64,000 nt of DNA, taken from assembly GCF_030177935.1 (NCBI RefSeq), contig NZ_CP089974.1, positions 248,001 through 312,000 of the forward strand, read 5' to 3'. Source of the DNA: Moraxella haemolytica. Its GTDB lineage: Bacteria > Pseudomonadota > Gammaproteobacteria > Pseudomonadales > Moraxellaceae. Below the pieces are notes generated by a model. That model had not been told where the DNA came from, did no database searches, and worked only from the letters and a program-made list of their open reading frames with translations. This document shows, in pieces, positions 1 through 7,259 of this stretch; positions within the stretch are counted from its first letter, which is position 1, and the number at the start of each line of letters is the position of its first letter. The position numbers and the translations under genes were made by a program.

Positions 1-391
1 TAAAAAAATCTGGCAGGCTTGCCAATAAGGTACTGTGCTTATCTGCATAAAAGTTTAAGCAAAGCATTGTACAATCGGTCTGATTGCTAATTTGATTGAC
101 CAAAAACGCCCCTGACATACTTTGAATGGCACAAGTGGTATCAACCAAACGATGCGTACCAGTATTGACATTTTGTATGCAGTGGTTTATTCCACAAAAT
201 AAGGCGATATCACCAGCTTTTAAGATATAAGTTTTGTTTTTTACCACAAGCTGTACTGTGCCTTTGGTTACGATGTGTAGCATGGTTTGCCCTGCTGTGG
301 GCTGTTGTTCTATTTGCCACTCACCCCCCAAACGACAATCTATATGTACGCCTGCATGAAGTTGTGCCAGCGTTAATAAGCTATCTAACAT
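1..391 (-). CDS. AraC-type regulator, N-terminal cupin part (partial)
   Basis: The gene runs off the left edge, so only the first 130 codons are visible, starting at the ATG whose complement ends at 391. The visible part begins MLDSLLTLAQL and continues with a cupin-like sensor pattern (HAGVHIDCRLGGEW, then GDIALF and GTHRLVD). By recollection this resembles the Cupin_6/AraC_binding domain found ahead of an AraC DNA-binding domain, which would lie outside the window. It is transcribed away from the AhpD-like and isochorismatase-like genes, the usual arrangement for an AraC regulator and its targets. No DNA-binding domain can be seen, so a stand-alone cupin protein remains possible. Confidence 0.7.
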   Translation of the reverse strand, partial: MLDSLLTLAQLHAGVHIDCRLGGEWQIEQQPTAGQTMLHIVTKGTVQLVVKNKTYILKAGDIALFCGINHCIQNVNTGTHRLVDTTCAIQSMSGAFLVNQISNQTDCTMLCLNFYADKHSTLLASLPDFF

Positions 392-540
392 AAACCTTCC
401 TAATGAATTAATTGTACTATTTTTTGAAACAAAAAGATAAGTACAACAAATAAATATCTTTATAATAGCACCATCGCAACGCAATTATACTTTAATATTG
501 CGACCAATCAAAAACTAATTTTTAATAAAGGAGACTGCCC

Positions 541-879
541 ATGTCTTTTGCTGACTGGAAACACATCACCAACCACACCAAACAATCTTTTGGCAAACTG
601 GGTAAAACCAACCCAAAAATGCTAGAAGCCTATCAGGTTTTAGATAGTGCAGCTGCCGCTGAAGCTCTGGACGAAAAAACTCGTGAGCTCATCGCAATCG
701 CTGTTGCCATAACCACTCGTTGTGAAAGCTGTATTGGTGTACACGCTCAAAAAGCTCTAGCTGCAGGAGCAACTGATTCGGAAATTGCAGGGGCATTGGC
801 AACAGCCATCTCATTGAATGCAGGTGCTGCTTATGCTTATTCACTGCGAGCCTTAGAAGCGATAGAATCCCACAAATAA
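541..879 (+). CDS. Carboxymuconolactone decarboxylase / AhpD-like protein
   Basis: A 112-residue all-helical protein of the carboxymuconolactone decarboxylase/AhpD superfamily. The family signature is clear: EKTRELIAIAVAI at 45-57, then CESC at 61-64 with His68. The CxxC-x3-H arrangement is the redox or proton-relay centre of AhpD-type proteins, which act as peroxidase partners or general oxidoreductases in the cytoplasm. The start is supported by AAGGAG about 7 nt upstream of the ATG. It is followed 69 bp later by a Tat-type isochorismatase-family gene and is divergent from an AraC-type regulator, suggesting one small regulon. The physiological substrate cannot be read from sequence. Confidence 0.9.
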   Translation: MSFADWKHITNHTKQSFGKLGKTNPKMLEAYQVLDSAAAAEALDEKTRELIAIAVAITTRCESCIGVHAQKALAAGATDSEIAGALATAISLNAGAAYAYSLRALEAIESHK

Positions 880-948
880 GATGTCTTGTCATTGATTGTT
901 TTCTATCAACATTGTTTAATTTAAAAAGTAGTTATTTTAGAGGTAGTC

Positions 949-1812
949 ATGCAAAATACAGACATCAACCAATCGCAATTACCAGATGATGGAGCAAAAA
1001 TTGATCAAAACCGCCGTGATGCGTTGGGTTTTGGTACAGTCGCAATGGCAGCTGGTGTGATGGGTGCATTGGGTATTGGTGGTCATGCTCACGCCAAAAC
1101 AGCTGCGACAATAGTGGCCGACCCTTATGCTGAACCAAAGCAGTATGGGCTAGAGCGATCTGGTATGACCATCAATCCTAAGCGAGTAGCTTTGGTGGTT
1201 GTGGACCCACAAAATGATTTTTTGAGCCCAAATGGTGTCATGTGGGAAGTCTTAAAAGACAGTATCCAACAAAACAACACCGTAGAAAATATTGAAGCTC
1301 TGTTTCAGGCTGCAAAAAAGGTTGATATGCCTGTCTTTGTTTCGCCACACTACTATTACCCCACCGACCATCAGTGGCAGTTTATGGCACCGGGCGAAAA
1401 TTTTATGCACACAACCAATATGTTTGCTCGCAAAGGTGCTTATACCATGGAAGGTTTTGAAGGTTCTGGTGCTGATTTTGTTGAGCGCTATAAAAAATAT
1501 ATCTATGACGGCAAAACTGTCATCGCATCGCCACACAAAATTTTTGGTCCAGAGACTAATGATGTGGTGTTGCAATTACGCAAGCATAAAATTGACCAAG
1601 TCATTTTGGCGGGCATGGCAGCAAATTTATGCATTGAATCGCATTTGCGTGAACTTGTAGAGCAGGGTTTTGAGGTCGCTGTTGTTAAAGATGCTACCGC
1701 AGGACCACGCATTCCTGAAGGTGATGGTTATTTGGCGGCATTAATTAATTATCGTATTATTGCCAACGACCTTTGGACAACCAAAGAAGCTGTTGCCAAA
1801 ATGGGTGCATGA
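949..1812 (+). CDS. Isochorismatase-family cysteine hydrolase with probable Tat signal
   Basis: A 287-residue cysteine hydrolase of the isochorismatase superfamily (nicotinamidase/isochorismatase fold). The catalytic triad is present: Asp86 in DPQNDF, Lys197 in HKIFG and Cys228 in AANLC. Unlike typical cytoplasmic family members it has an N-terminal extension with twin arginines (NRRDALGFG at 21-29), a Gly/Ala-rich hydrophobic stretch (about 30-45) and a cleavage-like HAHAKT, so export by the Tat pathway is inferred. It lies just downstream of the AhpD-like gene and is followed by a strong terminator at 1825-1854, so the two probably form a transcription unit. The substrate is unknown. Confidence 0.88.
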   Translation: MQNTDINQSQLPDDGAKIDQNRRDALGFGTVAMAAGVMGALGIGGHAHAKTAATIVADPYAEPKQYGLERSGMTINPKRVALVVVDPQNDFLSPNGVMWEVLKDSIQQNNTVENIEALFQAAKKVDMPVFVSPHYYYPTDHQWQFMAPGENFMHTTNMFARKGAYTMEGFEGSGADFVERYKKYIYDGKTVIASPHKIFGPETNDVVLQLRKHKIDQVILAGMAANLCIESHLRELVEQGFEVAVVKDATAGPRIPEGDGYLAALINYRIIANDLWTTKEAVAKMGA

Positions 1813-1824
1813 TATTCTTTTATC

Positions 1825-1854
1825 AAAAACGCACAAATCTTTTTGTGCGTTTTT
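1825..1854 (+). terminator. Intrinsic terminator after the isochorismatase-family gene
   Basis: A perfect 13-bp stem (AAAAACGCACAAA paired with TTTGTGCGTTTTT) with a 4-nt loop, followed by more T. It ends the AhpD/isochorismatase unit. It also shows that a possible TTG start at 1843 for the next gene is not real, because that codon lies inside the stem. Confidence 0.9.
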
Positions 1855-1887
1855 GTTTTTGGGTTATTGGCTAATAAAGAGAAGTGT

Positions 1888-2826
1888 ATGCACACCAATC
1901 ATGGGTTTTTTGATAAGTTATTGCTACCACCTATCGCTTTTTTTGGCATACCAATGGGTCTAGGGGCGTTAAGTATTGCGTGGTATCGTGCCGAAAATGT
2001 ATTTTTGGTTAGTCATTATGTTAGCGCTGCATTAGGTTTGGGGGCGTTTGCCATTTGGCTGTTTTTATTCATTTTATATGTTTGCAAAGCAGTTTCTTCT
2101 CCCAAGCATTTTTTGGGTGAATTGCATTATTCAGCACGATTGTCATTGCCAGTGCTGATACTAATTGGTGCAATGGTTGTGGGTGAAATTTGGGTTTTAT
2201 GGGGATATGTTAATATTGGTCAAGCGTTTATTGTTGCTTCAATTCTACTACAGCTAAGCTACAATGTTTGGCAGATTGGCTCTTTATGGCGTGGCGATAC
2301 ATTTACTCAAAATACCACACTGCCACATTTTTATTTGCCCACCATTGCAGGTAATTTTATTAGTGCTAACGCATTAGCATTACTGGGTTACAAGGATTTG
2401 GCATTGCTATTTTTTGGTGCAGGTATGTTTGCATGGATGATGTTTGAGCCTGTGCTATTGCAACATATTCGCACTCAAAGTGTTGTGAAAGAATTGCGTG
2501 CTACTTTTGGTATTATTTTGGCCCCTGCTTTTGTAGGAGCAAGTGCCTACATATCGGTGGTGGGCACGGTAGATATTTTTGTAAAAATGTTGTTTGGTTA
2601 CGGTATTTTGCAGTTGTTGTTTTTGTTGCGATTATTACCATGGATTGCTAAAGGAGGTGTAGGACCAAGTTTTTGGAGTTTTTCATTTGGTTTGGCATCT
2701 ATGGCTAATGTCTCGGTATTGCTTTATCAGCACCAAAGTTTGTATTTTCTTGATATGGTATTATTTGCATTTGCCAATATGGTTATATTAATACTGATGG
2801 GAATTAGCATCAGGGCGTATCGGTAA
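1888..2826 (+). CDS. TDT-family transporter (TehA/SLAC1-like)
   Basis: A 312-residue integral membrane protein with about ten hydrophobic segments throughout its length. The N-terminal segment FFGIPMGLGALSIAW matches, by recollection, the first helix of the tellurite-resistance/dicarboxylate transporter family (TehA, Mae1 and plant SLAC1 anion channels). It probably moves small anions across the inner membrane. The start is the ATG at 1888 (MHTNHG), with AAAGAGAAG upstream; an upstream in-frame TTG lies in the terminator of the preceding gene. The nearby regulator and hydrolase genes suggest, but do not prove, a shared role. Stop at 2824-2826, then a long non-coding region. Confidence 0.82.
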   Translation: MHTNHGFFDKLLLPPIAFFGIPMGLGALSIAWYRAENVFLVSHYVSAALGLGAFAIWLFLFILYVCKAVSSPKHFLGELHYSARLSLPVLILIGAMVVGEIWVLWGYVNIGQAFIVASILLQLSYNVWQIGSLWRGDTFTQNTTLPHFYLPTIAGNFISANALALLGYKDLALLFFGAGMFAWMMFEPVLLQHIRTQSVVKELRATFGIILAPAFVGASAYISVVGTVDIFVKMLFGYGILQLLFLLRLLPWIAKGGVGPSFWSFSFGLASMANVSVLLYQHQSLYFLDMVLFAFANMVILILMGISIRAYR

Positions 2827-3155
2827 TTTATAAAAAAAGGTCTGTAAATTTGACCGGTAAATCTGGTAATCTGGTAATCTTGTGCTTGTGGTGTTTTTAT
2901 GGTCGTTGGGGTGTTTTATAGCTTCTTTTAATAAAGTTGTGGCGATTTAACATTGATAAGTTTCAACCAGTATATCCTAATGGTTTTTGGTTTTGAAGCG
3001 TGCGTGTACTGATGGTAAATTGGTTGGTGGGTTCTTGATAGGGATTATTAAGTTGTGCTAATGTCGTTTGTTGGTGGCTTTGCGAGTATGCCATAGAGCG
3101 AGTATGCCATAGAGCGAGTATGCCATAGACCTGATGGTGTGTTTTTTTGGTATAT
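2827..3155. other. Intergenic region without a recognisable gene
   Basis: Between the TDT transporter and the terminator of the Ala-rich lipoprotein gene, no plausible gene is seen on either strand. It holds a short direct repeat (TCTGGTAA twice, around 2866-2882) and three perfect 16-bp tandem repeats at 3082-3129. Confidence 0.7.
3082..3129. repeat. Three perfect 16-bp tandem repeats
   Basis: GCGAGTATGCCATAGA occurs three times head to tail with no spacer (3082-3097, 3098-3113, 3114-3129). It is non-coding and lies downstream of both flanking genes. The copy number is likely to vary between strains. Confidence 0.97.
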
Positions 3156-3185
3156 AAAAAAGAGCCTAAAATTAGGCTCTTTTTT
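3156..3185 (-). terminator. Intrinsic terminator of the Ala-rich lipoprotein gene
   Basis: A 13-bp perfect stem (AAAAAAGAGCCTA / TAGGCTCTTTTTT) with loop AAAT, 17 bp beyond the lipoprotein stop codon. A and T runs on both sides mean it could work in both directions. Confidence 0.9.
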
Positions 3186-3201
3186 ATAGAGAAAAGAGAG
3201 A

Positions 3202-3522
3202 TTATTTCTTTTCTGCAGCATCAGCAGCGTCTTTTGCAGCGTCAGCAGCCTCTTGTGCATTTTCAGCAGTAGCTTCAGCTTGTTCGCCAGCACCAGCTTG
3301 TGCATTAGCGGCAGCAGTAGCAGCGGTTTCAGCAGCTTGTTCTGCAGTAGCAGCAGCTTCTTGTGCAGCAGCGTCAGCAGGAGCTTCAGCAGCGGCTTCT
3401 TGTGCTTCTACAGCAGCTTCTTGTGCAGCAGCGGCAGCGTCAGCAGCTTCTTCAGCAGGCTTTGAGCAAGCAGTTAGAGCTAGAGAAGCGATAAGAGCAG
3501 TTAGAGCTAGTTTAGTTTTCAT
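3202..3522 (-). CDS. Alanine-rich lipoprotein, coiled-coil-like
   Basis: A 106-residue predicted lipoprotein. It starts MKTKLALTALIASLALTAC: a positively charged start, a hydrophobic core and a lipobox (LTAC) with Cys19 as the lipidated residue. The mature part is almost entirely Ala, Glu, Gln and Asp in AAEAA- and EAADAA-like runs, which should form an acidic alpha-helical or coiled-coil rod. The start at 3522 is favoured over an ATG four codons upstream because GGAG sits 6-7 nt before it. A hairpin in its leader (3583-3606) may affect expression. The function is unknown; Lpp-like or stress-related envelope lipoproteins are similar in composition only. Confidence 0.88.
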   Translation of the reverse strand: MKTKLALTALIASLALTACSKPAEEAADAAAAAQEAAVEAQEAAAEAPADAAAQEAAATAEQAAETAATAAANAQAGAGEQAEATAENAQEAADAAKDAADAAEKK

Positions 3523-3534
3523 GGTAGTCTCCAT

Positions 3535-3891
3535 AGATTAAGTGAGTTGGCAATCGTATGAATGAAATATTTAGAAAAATCTAGGCAAGTGCAAATACAC
3601 TTGCCTTTCAGTTCCATATATCTTAGCATACTTTGTTGTAAAGTGAATTATATAGTAATTTTGCAAAAATAAAAAACAATATTCTTTGAGAATTGTTGTA
3701 AAAATGTAACAAAATATTTCTACAACATTGCCTTAAAGGGTTTGTCTCTCATTGAGCTAAAAATATACCATATAGATGCTTGTTTTCTTGCATCAATAGA
3801 ATCTATACGGCTGTTTATAATAACACAAAGCCCACTCAATCGCAAATATCCTGTATTTATCTAACGACATGATGGGCAGATTGTGGTGTTT
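3535..3891. other. Intergenic leader region between the lipoprotein gene and rho
   Basis: A 357-bp AT-rich stretch without a credible gene. On the minus strand it holds the probable lipoprotein promoter, an extended -10 TGCTAAGAT at 3620-3628, and a leader hairpin. The part next to rho (about 3640-3890) lies downstream of the rho stop codon; I see no clear rho terminator in it. Confidence 0.6.
3583..3606 (-). promoter_or_regulatory. Leader hairpin of the Ala-rich lipoprotein gene
   Basis: A perfect 9-bp stem (AGGCAAGTG / CACTTGCCT) with a 6-nt loop. It lies about 8 nt downstream of the transcription start predicted from the extended -10 at 3620-3628. On the transcribed strand it is followed by AGATTTTTC, so it could act as a weak terminator or attenuator, or as a 5' stabiliser of the mRNA. 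Confidence 0.55.
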
Positions 3892-5166
3892 TTAAGATGA
3901 GTTTGATGCTTTTTTGGTCATGTTGCTAAAAAATTCATCGTTGGTCTTTGAGTCTTTTAGGCGATCAATCAAAAACTCAACGGCTTGCGAATCATCCATT
4001 GGTTGTAGCAGTTTTCTAAGCACCCAAACTCGTCTGAGCGTCTCTTCATCAAGCAGTCTTTCCTCACGGCGAGTGGATGACTTTTTGATGTTGATGGCAG
4101 GGAATATACGGCGTTCAGCAAGGTCTCGCTCAAGGGTGATTTCTTGGTTACCTGTGCCTTTAAACTCTTCAAAGATGACGCTGTCCATCTTTGAGCCTGT
4201 GTCAATTAGGGCGGTTGAGATGATGGTTAAACTGCCACCTTCTTCAATGTTGCGTGCCGCACCAAAAAAACGCTTAGGGCGTTCTAGGGCGTTGGCATCC
4301 ACACCACCTGTTAGGACTTTACCACTTGAAGGAATGACAGTATTATAAGCACGAGCCAAACGGGTAATGCTATCTAATAGAATAACGACATCCTGCTTAT
4401 GCTCGACCAAGCGTTTTGCTTTTTCGATGACCATTTCAGCGACTTGAATATGACGCTGTGGCGGTTCGTCAAAGGTAGAGGCGACCACCTCGCCACGCAC
4501 GGTACGCTGCATTTCGGTAACCTCTTCAGGGCGTTCATCAATAAGCAATACGATTAGATAGCACTCTGGATGGTTTTTGGCGATGGCTTGGGCGACATTT
4601 TGTAGTAGTACTGTCTTACCTGCTTTAGGCGGAGCGACGATGATGGAACGCTGACCTTTGCCGATGGGGGCAATTAAGTCAATCAAGCGACCTGTTAGGT
4701 CTTCTGTTGTACCATTGCCTTGTTCTAGCGTTAGCTGTTTGGTGGGGAAAAGGGGGGTTAAGTTCTCAAAGATTAGCTTGTGGCGACTGCGGTCTGGCGT
4801 ATCAAAGTTAATCTCACTCACCTTTAAAAGAGCAAAATAGCGTTCTTGTTCTTTGGGTGGGCGGATTTGCCCTGCGATGGAGTCGCCTGTTTGTAAGTTA
4901 AAACGGCGAATCTGACTTGGGCTGACATAGATGTCGTCAGGACCTGCCAGATATGAACCCTCTGATGACCGCAAAAAACCAAAACCGTCAGGCAAAATCT
5001 CTAGCACGCCATCTCCATAGATGGGCTCGCCATTGCGGGCGTGGGTTTTTAAGATGGCAAAAATGATGTCTTGTTTACGGCTGCGTGCCATGTTCTCAAG
5101 CCCCATTTGCTCGGCAATGGATAATAGCTCGGCAACGGACTTTCTTTTAAGTTCGGTTAGGTTCAT
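3892..5166 (-). CDS. rho: Transcription termination factor Rho
   Basis: A 424-residue Rho hexameric RNA helicase, close to the usual 419 residues. The N-terminal helical domain ([20 protein letters not shown]) is followed by the RNA-binding cold-shock-like domain ([15 protein letters not shown], about 53-67). The ATPase core has Walker A APPKAGKT at 178-185 and Walker [11 protein letters not shown] near 265, and a Q-loop/R-loop region around [13 protein letters not shown]. It ends transcription of untranslated RNA. It lies downstream of trxA on the same strand, as in Escherichia coli, but trxA has its own terminator and a promoter for rho is visible at 5274-5302, leaving a leader of about 100 nt. 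Confidence 0.98.
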   Translation of the reverse strand: MNLTELKRKSVAELLSIAEQMGLENMARSRKQDIIFAILKTHARNGEPIYGDGVLEILPDGFGFLRSSEGSYLAGPDDIYVSPSQIRRFNLQTGDSIAGQIRPPKEQERYFALLKVSEINFDTPDRSRHKLIFENLTPLFPTKQLTLEQGNGTTEDLTGRLIDLIAPIGKGQRSIIVAPPKAGKTVLLQNVAQAIAKNHPECYLIVLLIDERPEEVTEMQRTVRGEVVASTFDEPPQRHIQVAEMVIEKAKRLVEHKQDVVILLDSITRLARAYNTVIPSSGKVLTGGVDANALERPKRFFGAARNIEEGGSLTIISTALIDTGSKMDSVIFEEFKGTGNQEITLERDLAERRIFPAINIKKSSTRREERLLDEETLRRVWVLRKLLQPMDDSQAVEFLIDRLKDSKTNDEFFSNMTKKASNSS

Positions 5167-5273
5167 GGGTAGGTCTTTGGGGATTTGTCATAAAAGAGAT
5201 GGTCAAATAGTATGGCGACCAAAAAATATGAAAAGTATAGAGAATGTCGCTAGATGTGTGCGACTGGTGCATA

Positions 5274-5302
5274 ATAATACGAGTTTTTTGTCATAAAATC
5301 AA
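5274..5302 (-). promoter_or_regulatory. Probable rho promoter
   Basis: On the minus strand: -35 TTGATT (5297-5302), a 17-bp spacer and -10 TATTAT (5274-5279). It is located just downstream of the trxA terminator and gives a leader of about 100 nt before the rho ATG, consistent with the autoregulated long leaders known for rho. Confidence 0.6.
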
Positions 5303-5315
5303 GGGGCGAATAAAA

Positions 5316-5340
5316 AAAGACCTGCAAAAAGCAAGCCTTT
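5316..5340 (-). terminator. Intrinsic terminator of trxA
   Basis: On the minus strand AAAGGCTTGC pairs with GCAGGTCTTT (10 bp, two G-U pairs) around a 5-nt T-rich loop and is followed by a T run. It lies 17 bp past the trxA stop. Confidence 0.8.
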
Positions 5341-5357
5341 CTTTTTTCTTTGGAAGT

Positions 5358-5678
5358 TTATAGATGCTTATCAAGCAAATCGGCAAGTTCTGATTTTGGA
5401 CGACTGCCAACGATGGTATCTACTTTTTCGCCATTTTTAAAGACAAATAGGGTAGGAATACTACGAATGCCATAGCGTGCAGCAGTTTCTGGGTTGTCAT
5501 CAACATTGACTTTAACGATGCTGACACGACCTTCATAGTCTGTCGCTAAGTCTTCTAGGGTTGGAGCGATGGCTTTGCATGGACCGCACCAAGGTGCCCA
5601 AAAATCTACAAGCACAGGATTTTTAGATTCTAAAACATCTTGGTTAAAGTTGGCGTCAGTGGTGTTAATGATAGACAT
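5358..5678 (-). CDS. trxA: Thioredoxin
   Basis: A 106-residue thioredoxin of standard length. The active site WCGPC is at 30-34 and the cis-proline loop RSIPT is around 72-76. It is the cytoplasmic dithiol reductant for ribonucleotide reductase and other targets, recycled by thioredoxin reductase; a trxB gene is present at 12420-13358. It is upstream of rho but separated from it by a terminator and a new promoter. Confidence 0.98.
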   Translation of the reverse strand: MSIINTTDANFNQDVLESKNPVLVDFWAPWCGPCKAIAPTLEDLATDYEGRVSIVKVNVDDNPETAARYGIRSIPTLFVFKNGEKVDTIVGSRPKSELADLLDKHL

Positions 5679-5779
5679 AATTAAGCCCTTTTTTTGGGTG
5701 AATGTAAGTAGTAAATGGTGTGTATGGCAAATTTTTCAAGTTTGGTGGTTGCGAAATTTGCAATGCTTTTGGGTGCATA

Positions 5780-5827
5780 CGATACTTGGATAATGCCAAG
5801 TATCGCAGTCATTGAATGTGCTATAAT
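5780..5827 (+). promoter_or_regulatory. Extended -10 promoter with upstream inverted repeat (rluA-like gene)
   Basis: A perfect 10-bp inverted repeat CGATACTTGG / CCAAGTATCG (5780-5789 and 5796-5805, loop ATAATG) covers the place where a -35 element would lie. Downstream is an extended -10, TGCTATAAT at 5819-5827. There is no T run, so this is more likely an operator or a structured DNA site than a terminator. Confidence 0.6.
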
Positions 5828-5918
5828 AACAAAAATCTACCAAAAAGGCAGTGTTTTTGCCATTAAATTTGTCAATAATCAACATTAACTTCACCAAACC
5901 AATCCTAATAATGTACCG

Positions 5919-6671
5919 ATGAATCAAATTACTAAGAAGCATGACCGCCTAAGCGATGATAAAATCATTGCCATGAATGCCCAAGAGACGAGTTTTAATG
6001 ACGGATTTTTTCAAGATTTTATTCAATCCATCACCGTTTATGAAGATGAAGATATTTGGGTGGGTAATAAGCCAGCGGGACTGCTGAGCGTTGATGGGCG
6101 AGTGCTGAAAGTTAGCCTACAATCACGGCTACTTAGGGTCTATCCAAACATCAAGCTGATTCATCGGCTGGATATGGATACCTCAGGGCTTATCATTTTT
6201 GCCAAACATGAGCAAGCCCAAAGCCATATCTCAAAGCAATTTATAGACCGCATTCCCACCAAAGAATATCAAGCGGTGGTGTTTGGTACGGTGCTAATGG
6301 ATGATAAACAAGGCGTAATTGATGTGCCTGTGCGTTATGAACCAAGCACTAAGCCACGCCATATTGTTGATACCACATGGTCAAAAAATGCTCTGACGCA
6401 TTATCAAGTACTGCATCATGAACTGCGTACTGACAACAAGGGCGATGTGTATCCTGTTACACGAGTTGCCCTAAAACCCATCACAGGGCGTAGTCATCAG
6501 CTACGAGTACACATGGTGCATATTGGTCATGTGATGATAGGCGACCCTATCTATGCTGAGAGCGTGGCCTTAGAGCTTGCTCCACGCCTAAACCTGCACG
6601 CCCACAAGCTTCGCCTAAAACACCCAGTGAACGGGGCGTGGATGAACTGGCAAAGTGAAGTGCCATTTTAA
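5919..6671 (+). CDS. rluA: RluA-family RNA pseudouridine synthase
   Basis: A 250-residue pseudouridine synthase. The catalytic motif HRLDMDTSG is at 82-90, with Asp85 as the expected nucleophile, and the family C-terminal motif GRSHQLRVHMVHIGHVMIGD is intact. There is no S4 domain before the catalytic domain, which fits the RluA branch (23S rRNA U746 and tRNA U32 in Escherichia coli) better than RluC or RluD. The specific target is inferred. The N-terminus is about 30 residues longer than in E. coli RluA, and an alternative ATG at 5973 could be the true start; neither has a convincing ribosome-binding site. Confidence 0.88.
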   Translation: MNQITKKHDRLSDDKIIAMNAQETSFNDGFFQDFIQSITVYEDEDIWVGNKPAGLLSVDGRVLKVSLQSRLLRVYPNIKLIHRLDMDTSGLIIFAKHEQAQSHISKQFIDRIPTKEYQAVVFGTVLMDDKQGVIDVPVRYEPSTKPRHIVDTTWSKNALTHYQVLHHELRTDNKGDVYPVTRVALKPITGRSHQLRVHMVHIGHVMIGDPIYAESVALELAPRLNLHAHKLRLKHPVNGAWMNWQSEVPF

Positions 6672-6770
6672 TGGTGCGACTGATACAAATAAAACCCACA
6701 TTCATGCGAGTTTTATTTGTATATGAACTTTTTATTTGTATATGGGCTGTAGTATCTGGGCGAACAAGTT

Positions 6771-7100
6771 TTATAATAGACCGCTGACTATTGCACTTTG
6801 ATATAGTCTTTTGGCACGGCTACCTGTGCCACAAAAGACCATCACAGGGCTAGGTAGCTCACCTAGTATCTTGGCAAACTGCGTTACCATATCAAAAGAC
6901 AAACTTTCTCCATCAATCGGTAAATGACGGTACGCCAACCCTGTGCTGTTGGCACTTTTTTCCAGTTCGTCTGCTGTCGGTTGATTGCTACATTCGTCAT
7001 CAAAACGAAGATTGATGATGCTTTTAAAGCCAAGATTGGCAATAGCTTGGCATTGGCAAGGATAGATTTGTTTATATAGGGTGATGGTGTTGGTGTTCAT
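6771..7100 (-). CDS. DUF442/TIGR01244-type phosphatase-like protein
   Basis: A 109-residue protein resembling the DUF442/beta-lactamase-hydrolase-like family, which has a dual-specificity-phosphatase or rhodanese-like fold. Features are GFKSIINLRFDDE near the N-terminus and the Cys loop VFCGTGSRAKRLY near the C-terminus, giving the C-x4-R pattern. The start at 7100 (MNTNTITLYKQ) is preferred over one 25 codons upstream because the family begins with this segment. Relatives take part in sulfide oxidation or detoxification, but the role here is not established. It is followed, 84 bp after its right-hand end, by the stop of the SulP gene on the same strand. Confidence 0.75.
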   Translation of the reverse strand: MNTNTITLYKQIYPCQCQAIANLGFKSIINLRFDDECSNQPTADELEKSANSTGLAYRHLPIDGESLSFDMVTQFAKILGELPSPVMVFCGTGSRAKRLYQSAIVSGLL

Positions 7101-7259
7101 GTTATTATCCGTATAAATGGTTGTCAAGCTATCAAAAGATGTGCCTATCTTAGCGAAGTTTTTACCATGATTCAATGTTAATTTCGCATAAGGTTATTCC
7201 AAAAAAATAAAAATTAGCAAAAATTTTATCAATTAGGAATAAAAGCTCGCCGACCAATA

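Noticed and set aside
1843-1887. TTG start for the TDT transporter at 1843
   Set aside because: This codon lies in the terminator stem of the previous gene; the ATG at 1888 has the ribosome-binding site.
3082-3129. Short CRISPR array
   Set aside because: The 16-bp units are adjacent with no spacers, and no cas gene is nearby; this is a simple tandem repeat.
3048-3305. Frames on both strands over the Ala-rich lipoprotein gene and the tandem repeats
   Set aside because: They are shadows of the GCA/GCT-rich lipoprotein codons and of the repeat; the lipobox and ribosome-binding site fit only the minus-strand gene.
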